Assembly (NCBI GenBank): GCA_905373085.1
Contig: CAJPRR010000013.1
Location: 1 to 27,165, forward strand
DNA length: 27,165 nucleotides
Origin: an uncultured Selenomonas sp.
Lineage (GTDB): Bacteria; Bacillota; Negativicutes; Selenomonadales; Selenomonadaceae
Direction of reading: 5' to 3'
In this document: one piece after another, positions 6,855 to 18,300 of the stretch
Layout of the letters: every line of letters starts with the position of its first letter
How positions within the stretch are numbered: position 1 is the stretch's first letter
Made by a program: the position numbers and the translations under genes
Notes under the pieces: model-generated
Databases searched by the model: none
What the model saw: only the letters and a program-made list of their open reading frames with translations
What the model was told of the DNA's origin: nothing

Positions 6855-9326
6855 ATGTCAACAAGGAAAGAAAGACGGCTCATCGCAGGCGTCCTGTCGA
6901 TGCTTGCCGCAGGCGCATGGCTCTATCCGGCGACAGCGGGCGCGGCGGATGTGCCACAGGCGGCAGGAGAAGCGCAGGCAGCGGATGCCGGGAAGCAATA
7001 CTATGAGACGGAGCCGATCACCGTCGAGGCGAAACGTCCCGATTGGGAGGCGACGCTGTCTCCCGGTACCGTGACCGTCATCCGTCCCGAGGAGTTCCAG
7101 GGCGAGCAGAAGACATTGCCCGACTTCCTCAAGATGGTGCCGGGCGTCCATGTGCGCGAGGTCAATGGCAAGGGGCAGTATACGACAGTGACTGTGCGCG
7201 GCTCGACGGCGGCGCAGGTCGGCGTATTTGTTGACGGCGTGCTGACGAACCTCGGCGGCGACGCTGCGGTCGACATTTCGACGATCCCCGTCAGCAACGT
7301 CGAGCGCATCGAAGTCTACCGCGGCTACATCCCTGCACGATTCGCCGGCACCTTCATCGGCGGCGTCATCAACGTCGTGACGAAGAAGCCGACGGGCGCA
7401 CATGGCTCGGCGGAGATCGGGCCAAGTTCTTTCGGCGGCAGGAAAGCCTCCGTCGAGATCACGGCGCCAGTTGGCGCGGGCAGCTTGCTCTTTGGTTTCA
7501 ACCACGAGCAGCGAGATGGCGACTTCCCCTATCACAGCTATGCGGCCGATCAGTGGTTTGCGAATACGCCAGATGGGCGAGCGTATTTAAGGCATGAGGC
7601 AGAATTAAACCAATTGTTATCAATGACTGAGGCTGAGCGCTCTGCACACGATGCTGTGCATGGTGTCGGAGCATGGCAAAGAGATGTGGATGATAAGCGA
7701 CAGCTTCTTGGCGATGACGCGAGTTTGGCAGACAGCGCTCGAAATCCGGAGCGCCGACGTAAATACAATGATTACAAGAATACCGATCTCTTGCTCAAAT
7801 GGCAGAATGATGACTGGATGATCAAGGGAACGTATAAGAAAGTCAACCGGCATCTTCCGGATAGCCTTTGGATTTCGACGGACTCTTATTTCGACATGAT
7901 ACAGCCAGGATTGGTGGTGGATCGATACGATGTTTTTAAGTATGACAGCCGTCATCAGACAATTGACGCTTCGGAGCTTCTTGTGCAAAGGCGCTATATG
8001 GGCAAGAATTATGAATGGGGCTGGATGGTCGATTATCTGCATCAGAGCAAGGATTATCGCGCGGAACATATTAACGACAGCCTGAGGAAACAGATCAAGA
8101 TTCCAATGCGCGAGTGGAGCAAGTATCGCTCGAATAAATACAATGTGCAGATCGACGGCACATACGAGCTTGGCAAGAACAATATGCTCGACTTCCAGAT
8201 GAACTATTCGCATGAGCGTATGAAAATTCAAGGCGATGGACTCGACGAAGTCATCGACGATGTGCAGGCGGGCATCGGCAACCTCTGGGCGCAGATGCGC
8301 AATCAGTTCGATCAGAACATCTTCAACGTGCAGCTGCAGGATACGATTACGCTCGACAAGAAGCGATCATGGCAGCTGACGCCCGCCATCCGTTACAACC
8401 GCTCGGAGATTGTTGGCTACAGCCAATTTGGTCGATTCAATCCTCTGAAAACATATCGTTGGATTCATCCCAAGGACAGTCAGGTCGACTCGAAAGTGAC
8501 GTGGCAGTTGGCGCTCAAGAAGGAGTTCACTCCCAATTTCTCCATGCGCATGACGGGCGGCACCTATTTCCGTCTGCTCAACATGTATGAGATCGCGGGC
8601 GACGGCGCAGGCATCCTTCCAGCGCCGATGGACTACAAGGGAAGCGGCGCGAAGTTCCCCCAGCCGGAGTACGGCAAGCAGTTCGACCTTTCCGCCATCT
8701 GGAATGGAAAGGCTCTTGGCGGCGACAATCGGACGACGCTCACTTACTTTTGGCGCGATACCGAGCGCATGCTGTACCTCTATCGTGCAGGCCTCAACTA
8801 TAGCTCGTATTTCAACGATATGCGCGGCAAGGCGCACGGCGTTGAGCTGCAGACCAACTTCCACTGGAAGAAGTTCGACCTCGATCTTGAAGGAACGTAT
8901 CTCAATATAAGTGCACAGCGCAGGAATTCCTCTGCTGGCGTGCATTATGATTGGTCTGAAGTGCGTCCGACATACCAGCCCAAATGGGAGGGCAATATCC
9001 GCCTGACTTATCGCCCGACCGAGCAGTGGCTTTTCTTTGGTGAGGCGCATCATGTTTCAAGATATTATACGCATTACGTGATTCCGACTGCAGCGAAAGA
9101 ATTCTCAGATCGTCCGCAGGAAGCTTGGACTGCCGTCAATCTTGGGCTTAAGTGGTCGCCCAAAAAGGATATGACCTTGACGCTCGGCTGCAACGACGTT
9201 TTTGACCGCGGATCGCGTCTGAGGGTGAACAGTTCCCAGCGATACGGCAGTGCTCCCAGCATGGTCAATATTGAATATCCGCTGCAGGGACGAAGCTACT
9301 ATGCGACATTCCGCTATGAATTCTAA
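6855..9326 (+). CDS. TonB-dependent outer-membrane receptor, cobalamin-regulated
   Basis: This gene encodes an 823-residue TonB-dependent receptor that would import a large ligand across the outer membrane using TonB energy. Residues 1-30 are a signal peptide ending TAGA|AD. A possible TonB box follows (PITVEAK, about 54-60). The plug domain (about 62-178) shows LPDFLKMVPGVHVRE, GSTAAQVGVFVDGV, NVERIEVYRG and GGVINVVTKK. The remainder is the beta-barrel, ending in Phe (YYATFRYEF), as usual for outer-membrane insertion. AAGGAGG at 6841-6847 supports the start. The upstream cobalamin riboswitch makes a cobamide or related corrinoid the likely cargo. It is longer than E. coli BtuB (about 614 residues), with a large insertion around residues 220-320. 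The giant autotransporter follows 12 bases downstream, so the two are one operon. Confidence 0.92.
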   Translation: MSTRKERRLIAGVLSMLAAGAWLYPATAGAADVPQAAGEAQAADAGKQYYETEPITVEAKRPDWEATLSPGTVTVIRPEEFQGEQKTLPDFLKMVPGVHVREVNGKGQYTTVTVRGSTAAQVGVFVDGVLTNLGGDAAVDISTIPVSNVERIEVYRGYIPARFAGTFIGGVINVVTKKPTGAHGSAEIGPSSFGGRKASVEITAPVGAGSLLFGFNHEQRDGDFPYHSYAADQWFANTPDGRAYLRHEAELNQLLSMTEAERSAHDAVHGVGAWQRDVDDKRQLLGDDASLADSARNPERRRKYNDYKNTDLLLKWQNDDWMIKGTYKKVNRHLPDSLWISTDSYFDMIQPGLVVDRYDVFKYDSRHQTIDASELLVQRRYMGKNYEWGWMVDYLHQSKDYRAEHINDSLRKQIKIPMREWSKYRSNKYNVQIDGTYELGKNNMLDFQMNYSHERMKIQGDGLDEVIDDVQAGIGNLWAQMRNQFDQNIFNVQLQDTITLDKKRSWQLTPAIRYNRSEIVGYSQFGRFNPLKTYRWIHPKDSQVDSKVTWQLALKKEFTPNFSMRMTGGTYFRLLNMYEIAGDGAGILPAPMDYKGSGAKFPQPEYGKQFDLSAIWNGKALGGDNRTTLTYFWRDTERMLYLYRAGLNYSSYFNDMRGKAHGVELQTNFHWKKFDLDLEGTYLNISAQRRNSSAGVHYDWSEVRPTYQPKWEGNIRLTYRPTEQWLFFGEAHHVSRYYTHYVIPTAAKEFSDRPQEAWTAVNLGLKWSPKKDMTLTLGCNDVFDRGSRLRVNSSQRYGSAPSMVNIEYPLQGRSYYATFRYEF

Positions 9327-9338
9327 GGAGGGAGAACA

Positions 9339-12300
9339 ATGAAAATGTATTTCAACAAACAGAAGCGCTTGCGCTTGAGCGTACTTGTCCTCAGCGGTCT
9401 GCTCTATGGATCGGTGGCAAGCGCTGCCAACCTTGTCTCGGCGGTGCCGTCGGACTACGGAAACAGCGATATGGGCGCGGTCACTGGATCGCGTGTGACG
9501 ACGGATGTCGATGCGACGCCTCATGCCAGCGTGCTGAAGAACTTGAACCGCGACCCGGCGTCCTTTGGCTTCCATCAGAAGGGCAAAAGCATGATTTTGC
9601 TGCGTCAGTATACCTACAGTACAACGAATTTGGAAGGAACCTTGCTAATCGATCCAAATTCCGAGGGAGCGGCGGCGGCGGTGGCAAGAGGCAAGACGAC
9701 TGCCGTGCCGAACATGCATGCGGCAGCGGCTAGCGACGAATATATCTATCTGACGGGATATGATCTCGGGCAGATTGGCGTTGTACGTCGATCGGGCGAA
9801 GATTTGATTGAGAACAGAAGAGCGATTGTCAACCTCAAAGCTGACATCAAGAAATATTGCGGCTACAACTTCACCGAGACGTTCAAGAACCTCGATGAAG
9901 ATCAGTTCGGTGTAAAGGGAAAAACTTACACGGGCGATCCGGAAAGAGCCATGGTGCACGGCGAGGCGCTGCTGGTCGAGGGGCGCAAGCTCTATGTGGC
10001 GGCGTCCGTCAATCCACTTGGCGGCTATGATCCATACGACGACGGCTTCCTCATGCAGTATGACATCCAGAATGACGGCAGTCTGAAGTTCGGCAGCTAC
10101 ACGCGTATCAGCCGCAACATCGACCAGGGACGACTGAACAAGTTTAACGACCACATCCTCGTCTCCTGCATCGGCGGCTATCAGCACTACAACGGAACAG
10201 GAAATACGCATCATACGGCGATCAACGTGGCGAAGATCGACGAAAGCGGCAAACTGACGAGTACGACGCAGCGGCGTGTCAAGCTGCCAAAAAACGTGAC
10301 GGATACGGGACAAGATATGCGCGATCTCAAGATTCTGCCGAACGGCACGGCGTATGTCATGACGTACAACCTCTCGCCGAGCGGCAGCCAGATCAATGCG
10401 ACGGTCTATCAGACAACGGTGTCAAACCTGCTGTCGGACGACCCGGCTGATTGGACACAGATCACTTCTGTCGGGAAGCAAGAAGGCTGGTTCGGCAAGC
10501 TCAATGCCGAATACTACACGAAACGCCTCTGGCTCGAACTCGGCGATACGCTGAGCGTCCTTACGGACGGCGACGATGCGGCGAAATACACATGGCAGGC
10601 AAAGGATTTCTCCGACAACAAGGCGTTCGCCCGCTTCAACAAGATCACGATGATCGAGCCGGACTGGGTATACGGCAATACCGCCTCCGTCGTGCTCGCC
10701 GTGCCGGCGGAGCTTGGCGGAGGGACGACGGCGCCCGCGCCGAACCCGAACGCCGTATGGAAGATGGGCGGCAATGCCGACAGTGTGACAGGCACGCAGA
10801 CATACGGCAGCGATACGCTGATCAACATCGGCAAGGACAAGATCGGCAACAAGACGACAAACGTCCTCGCCGCCATCTATGCGGCGGACGGCAATATCGA
10901 CATCAATGCCGCAGGGCATAAGCTGAACCTCCAGGTTGAGAACACCATCGGGAATCCGACGGGCATCTATGCAGGAAACGGCAAGAATGTCACGGTGAAT
11001 GCTAGTGAAGTCAACATCATCACCAAGGGCTTTGCGAACGGCAATACGCTGACGAACGCCATTCAGCTCGATGCAGCGAAAAATGCGGCGTCCGGCATCA
11101 CGATCAACGCGCCCGTCAACATCTCGATGACAGGCGGTCTCGGCGGCAACGGCGTCGCCGTACAGAAGAGCGACCGTCTCGGCGAAAAATCTTACGAGGC
11201 GAAAAAAGAGTCTTCCATCAGGATTGCCAAGGATTTGAAGATCGCGGGGGCATCGACCGACCAATGGGGCATTCCCATAAACCGCGAGAATGTATTCTCG
11301 CGCTTCAATAACGCCGGCATACTCACGCAGGTCGAAAAGAGCAGTGTGACCGTAGGCGGCGATGCGGATATGACCGTCTACGGCAACGGCGTGACGACGA
11401 ATGCGAAGGACAGCAAGGTCACGATCGCAGGCGGCGGCTCCATCCAGGTGCCCGCAGGAATGAAATACAGCTACTACGCCCTCGCCGCCTACAAGGGCGC
11501 GATCAACATGAATATGGGCGAGAACGGTCAGACGCCCGGCAACGGCAAGACCGGTATTCACATCGCCGACGTGAAGCTCGATGGCGATCTGTTTGCTCTT
11601 TCCACGGGCAGGCTGAACGTCGCCCTGCTGACAAATAAATCCTATCTGCACGGCCTCGTCGACAACGGCGGCACGGCGAATCTCTATCTGCAAAACGGGG
11701 CGACATGGATCAACGAAGGGCGCAATGCACGCTACTATCAGGACGATGAGGATAAGGGCGCGGGCACGGTTACAGGCGGCAAATACGTAGGCAAGAGCCG
11801 TATCACGAACTTCTTCGGCGGCACATCATCAACAGCGCGCGGCGTCATCTATCAGAAGGATGCGGACGCGCTCAATATCGACAACTACAGCGGCCATGCA
11901 CTCGCTGTCTATAAGAGTACGGGGAACACCGTCAATGGCGGCGACATCATCGTCGACAAGGCGCAGACAGGCAGCGTGCTGACGCTTCGTACCGCCCAGA
12001 CGGCAGGTGCGCAGACCAATGCTTTGTTTGAAGCATTGGCGAACAAACTGATGTACAGGAGGCCTTCGGAAGGACTTCTTACAGGCAGGCTGGAACTTGG
12101 CGAGGGACTTATTGCGCCGTCTGCAACGGGAGATATTGCCTTTAACGGTGCCGGGAAGGGAATCTATAATCCGGCGCCTACGGCAAAGACGACGCCGCTG
12201 ACAGCCGCGGAAGCTACGGCGGGGACGTATACATTGGCGGGCAACGAAATGCGGGATCTGACACACGAGAATGTAATCAAAGGATTCGGCAATAAGTGGT

Positions 12301-15300
12301 CCGTGCTTGCAAACTATGACAAAGATGGTGCCGGCAACAAGACGACGGGGCTTACGGTTGATTTGAAAGGACATACGCTCACTTTGGGCATGACATCGGC
12401 AGCGACGGACAACCATTATATCGCTGCGATCTATGCAGGCAAGGAAACTGTCCCCAATCCGGCACATGCCCTGACGATCAAGGATACGCAAGTCGACGGC
12501 AAGGTCGTCATCAGCGCAAAGCACGCGAAACCCAGCAGAATAGTCGATGGCATCTATGCGGATCAGCGTGCAAACATCAATATTGAAGCGCCGGTGGAAA
12601 TCAAATCCATTGTAGCAGCCGGCCCGAATGCGCACGGCGTCTATGCAGGAAAATATTCCAAGATCAAGCTGAAGGACCTGACGATCAAGGAGGTTATCGG
12701 CGGCGACGGTTCTGCCATCGGTCTGACTGCCTACGGCATTGGCGCGGGAGACAGTGCTGAAGTCGATGTAGACACTGTCAACATTTCGGGTGTCAGCGGT
12801 GCAGCCGTCTATGGGATGTCCAGCGGCAGCCCCAATACCAAGATCAACATTGGCGGCGGAAAGATCATTGCCAAAAAGGCGACTGCGCCTACAAATCAAT
12901 ATTGGGCGGTTCACGCGACAACAGGAACTGTCACGCTCAATAAAGGCAAGAACCGCAATCTCGTTGTTGAAGGCAATATGCAGGCAGGCGACAATACGCA
13001 TGCAGGGAACATCGACGCCTCCTTTACGACAGACGCTTCCTCATGGAAAGGTGCGATCCATAAGGTCGGTGCAAGCAATACGAATCTCACCCTTTCAAAC
13101 GGCGCGACATGGACGCACGAAGTGCAGTCCGGCAAGCTGGTAGACGCTGCCGGCTTCACAGCATCTCATCTGACGAAGTTCACGGGCGGCGACTCCCCTG
13201 CTCATGCGGGCGTCGTGCGGCAGGGTGGAAAAAACATCCTCATCGACAACTACAGCGGCAATACGCGCTTCATCTTCGAGCATGATGCGGCGACGCCGAC
13301 GACGATCAAGGGCGGCACGGTCACGATCACAAAGGCAGAAGACAATTCGCATGTCACACTGAGCACGAATCCCAGTGCCAATATCAACGACGGCAACATC
13401 AAAAATGTGCTGAACGCCCTCGCAAACAAGCTGACATATACAGACTATAAGACTGGCAAGCGCCAACTCAAAGGCACCGTTGAAGTCAACGAAGGGCTTA
13501 CTTCGTCGTCGGCAAAATGGGCGGGCGACATTCTCTTCAAGGATGCTGACGGGCAGGGTTCGTATGATCCGAACGCCACGCCGTCCCAGCCCGCGAACGA
13601 GCAGCAGAAGACGGAGTTTACGAGTCAGATCACCTCGGGCGACGTCGCGGAATATGTCAATGAAAAGGTGGAGAAATCGACGGGCGTCTACACCTTTACC
13701 AAGGACACGACGATCAAATCCAAGAAGTATAACGGTGCGATCTACGGTGATAAAAACCCCGTGACGATCAATGCCGTGGGCAAGCGCTTGAATATCGAGG
13801 CGAAATTGACGGAACCGGGATTCCTCACGGGTATCTACCATTACGGCACGGGCTTTACTGGAAGCGCGGACTCGGGAGCCGTGAACATCCAAGCGGGGAC
13901 ACTCAATCTCGATATCAAAGGTACAGGAAGAACCTATGGTATTTATAATACGGGAAACGGTCTTCTGCGAATCAAGGGGCAGACGAACATCGACATCAGC
14001 GGCGGAACCGACGAGGACGATGAGGTTACCGGTATTGAGACAAGTTCGAGGGGAACGACGATCCTTGAAGGACTGACGATCCGCCAAGAGAAGAGCACGG
14101 AGAATCACAGAGCCATTCGCAACACGGGTCTCAAATCGAAGCTCTATGTGAATATTGACGAAGCGGGAATCTTGGGCGCCAACAAGGTCGATATTCAGGG
14201 CAACGTCCTGACAGACGGCTTTGAAGCTGTGACGAATCTCGCTTTGACGACGGCGGACTCCAAGCTGCACGGCACTCTGCGCGTGAAAGACGGAACACTG
14301 AATCTCTGGCTCGCCAATGGCGCCACGTGGACCAACGAGAACTACGGCAAACGCTCGGGGCTGTACGCCAGCAAGCTCACGAAGCTCACGGGCGGCGCGG
14401 CGGCCGCACATGCGGGCAATGTCTACATGCGCGAGGACAAAGACCTCACGGTCAAGAACTACGAAGGACATACAAATTTCTTCTTCGAACACGATGCCGC
14501 TTCCCCTGCCGCACTCAAGGGCGGTAATGTAAAGATCGAAAAGGCGGCGGCGGGCAGCCACGCCACGATGATTACCGAACATACGGGCGTCAATGCCGGC
14601 AATCTCACGGATGTCATGAAGGCGCTCGCAAGGAAGCTCTACTATATGGACAGCGAGGACAGCCACAACCTCAGCGGCACGGTCAAGGTGCTCGAGGGGC
14701 TGACCGCTTCGAGTGCGCAGGTCACAAACGGGTTCGGCTACATCGCGTTTGGCACGGATCATCGCGGCGTATACAGCGCGACAGCGCCCGTCTACCAGGA
14801 TCAGACGAAGACCGCCTTTGCCACGCCGATTACGAACACGAATGCCGACACGGAGTATGCGGCCGACGGCGTACGCAAGACGGACGGACGCTATGTCTTC
14901 ACGCAGGACAAGACGACGATCACGACAGGCGGTGCCTTCATCGCCGGCGGACCGTGGACGCCCAACATCAACGCCGCGATTTCCAATACGAACACGACAA
15001 ATCCGCTGAAGATCAACATGAAGGGGCACGACCTCGCCGTGCACATCAATGCCACAAGCCATACGACGGGCATCAGCGCCATCGGCGACGGCAGCGAGAT
15101 TGTCATTGACAACGCAGGTGATCTCTCCGTGAACAGTGTTGGCACGGGCATGGACGCGGCACTCTTTGCGAACGGCGGCGGCAAGATCACGATCAATGCC
15201 AAGGAGGGCAAGACCATCCGTCTGCGCACCGAAGCCGCGAACAAGGCAAACGGCGCGGTCGTCAAGACGATGAACGGTGCGGCTGGTGCACGCTCCTCCA

Positions 15301-18300
15301 TCACCTTGAACGGGCAGGTTGACATCGAGGCAGACGGGGTAAAGAGCAACGAGGGTCTGAGCGCCGTCGCCTCCGACATCCGCGTCGCAGGCGGCACGAT
15401 CAAGGCGACAGGCGGCGCCCAGTACGCCATCCGCGCCTATGGAGAATTTACGTCCACGAATGACGGCAGAGTCTATGTCAATACGGTCGAGAACGGCGCC
15501 GGTCAAGCGATGGGGGCAAAGACGAACAAGACCGTCCTCGTGGGCAACATCAGCACGAGCGGCTCTATGAGCGGCAAAGGCAAAGGCATCGTGAACCTCG
15601 GACTCAATACCGCAGACTCCTCGTGGACGGGAGACTATGCGGAGAGCAACGATGGCACGGTCAACCTCTGGATGGGCAGCAATGCAACGTGGACAGGAAA
15701 AACGGGAGCAAATTCCAACCTGAACATGAACCTGCTTTACACCGGCTCTCTCTGGAAACTCACGGGCACAAGCCATGTAAAGAATCTTGCAGCATCTTCC
15801 AGCGAGGGACGCAATGTCTTTGATATGAGAGGAACGGCTGCGACAGACAAACTCAATATCGACCAGTTCGGCGGCAAGGGCTATTTCCTCTATGGAAACA
15901 CGGTCACGACAACGCATGATGCGGACACGGATACCGACGTGAAGCACGTCACCGTGAACGGCGCCGACGTACATGTCAAGAAGGCGGAAAGAGGCAGTGA
16001 GATCACACTGCATACCGCCTCGAACGGGAAATGGGATTGGACGATCTCCGCAGGAGCGGTTGAGAAGAACCTCACCTCGCGTGTCGTCAAGATGCTTGCG
16101 AACAAGCTCTACTATGAGGGCGCCATCACAAAGGAGGACAATCTCGCCCTGAAAGTCAAAGTTGGCGAGGGGCTTACGACATCCTCCGCCGCCCGCACCT
16201 TTACAAAGGCGGACGGGCTGACCTTTAACAAGACGACGGGACAGGCGGACTATGTCTATACGCCCGTTCCCGAGCCTCTGCCGTCGACGGAGATCAAGAA
16301 GACGAAGACCCTGACGAAGGACTTTGTGGCGAGCGCGACGGAAGCACATTCGAAGGACGACGGAGGAAATCCGATCGTCTCCGCCCTCTACGCAGGCTCC
16401 TCCGCCTATACCAAGGCGAATCCGATGATCGTTGACATGAACGGTCACAGTCTGAAAGTGCAGGCCGAAAGCGACGACAAGCTCGCACGCGCCATCAATC
16501 TCGCGGCAAACTCTGCCGTCGAGATCAAAAATACCGCGAAAAAGACGCTGACGATCTCGGCGATCAACAAAGGTACGCGTGCGGCGACGGGCATTGATAT
16601 CGGCGCGAACTCTTCGCTCAAGATCCAAGGTCCCGTCGTGATCGACGAAGTTCGTGCGAACAATCTGAGCGTATCCGCCATCACGACGAGAGGCTCCATC
16701 GGTCAGTCCGGCGAAGTGACGATCGACGGCGATCTGACCGTCAAGAAGCTCGAAGGCAAGATGACAGGAAATGGCAGCGATGGGCGCAATCTTTCCGCCC
16801 TTCATGCACTAGGCGGCAAATCCGCGATCACGGTGACGGGCAACGCCGACATACAGAACGTCAAGGGCAGCGTCATCCGTGTGGCAGGCTCTACGGGCTA
16901 CGAAGCGGGCGGCACGGTCAATATCGGCGGCGGTACGCTCTCAGCGGCAGCCGATACCGACAAGTCGAAACAGTACCGCGTTTTGACCCAGCAGACGGGT
17001 ACGGTCAATATCAATATGAACGGAGCTGCCGCAGGTACGAGAAAGACCGTCCTCAAGGGCGATATGTACGCCGTGAGCGAATATGGGAAGAAGTCTGTAG
17101 AATACGGCGGCGGTTCACTCGCCGAGTACAATACGCCGGGGACGCTGAACGTCGCTCTGACGACGGCAGACTCCTCTTGGCACGGCGCCATGCTTTATGA
17201 AACGACATCCTCAGAACGCGGGACGGGCGGCGTGACGAATCTCAAGGCGGCGGACTTCCGCTTCCATCTGCAAAACGGCGCGTCGTGGACGAATGAGCAG
17301 CTCTCGGGTGTCGGCGATACATGGAAGGGCAGCCGCGTCAAGAAGCTCACGGGCGGCAGCGATACGGCTCATGCAGGCGTCATCTTCCAGAAAGATGCCA
17401 AAGACATCACCATCGACGAGTACAGCGGCCATACGAAGGTGTTCTATCGCCATACGGTCAATGGTGATACGGCAACGATGCAGGGCGGCGGCATTACGAT
17501 CAACAAGGCGGCGGCGGGCAGCGAGATCACACTTGTTACGGACAAGAACGATCTCGATCTTGCCTCTCCCGGCAAGCGAAAGAGGAATCTCGTCAACGCG
17601 ACGCTCAACGCACTCGCGGGCAAGCTCCAATACGCAGCCTACAAGTCGGGCGAAAGGCATCTCAGCGGCAAGGCTGTCATCGCCGACGGTCTTACAGCAT
17701 CGAGCGCCAGCCTGCGCATGGAGAACATCACCTTTGACAGCAGCACGGGACAGGGGCGTTACAACTACACGCCGCTGCCCTACAATCAGATCGTCACGAG
17801 CTTCACGACGCCCGTCACGGGTGACGCATCGACCGATGCCGCTTACTTTGCGGGAGGCGTCCTCGACGACGACGGAAGCTACAGCTTCACACTCGACACG
17901 ACGATCACGGGCACGAACGGCGTCAAAGGCACGTCTGCCCATAAGATCGACGTTGCGACCGCAGCGGGCAAGACGCTCACGATCAGGACGAGCGGCGCGG
18001 CTCTTGACGCGGGCGCGGGAAGCAATATTGCGCTCGGCGGAGGCAAGACCGTCATGGAGACGACGGGAACGCATGTCATCGACACGGCGGCCGGCTCGAA
18101 GACCGCGCTCAAGGGTGCATTCGATATCAAGGGCGCCGTGCGGAACGCAGGCGTGCTGACACTCGACGACAAGGAAGGTACGAGCCGCCTTGCCGGCGAC
18201 ATCGAAAACAGCGGCACGCTCTCCCTCAGTCTGAAGGGAGCGAACAGCACGTACACCGGCGCTGTCCGCGGCAGCGGCGCGAGCAGTCTCACTCTCGGAA

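Noticed and set aside
13095..16805. A 1236-residue open frame on the minus strand, with others of 423, 390 and 444 residues nearby
   Set aside because: They lie entirely antisense to the giant autotransporter, have no ribosome binding sites or recognisable domains, and have the composition expected of a G+C-rich, codon-biased gene read backwards.
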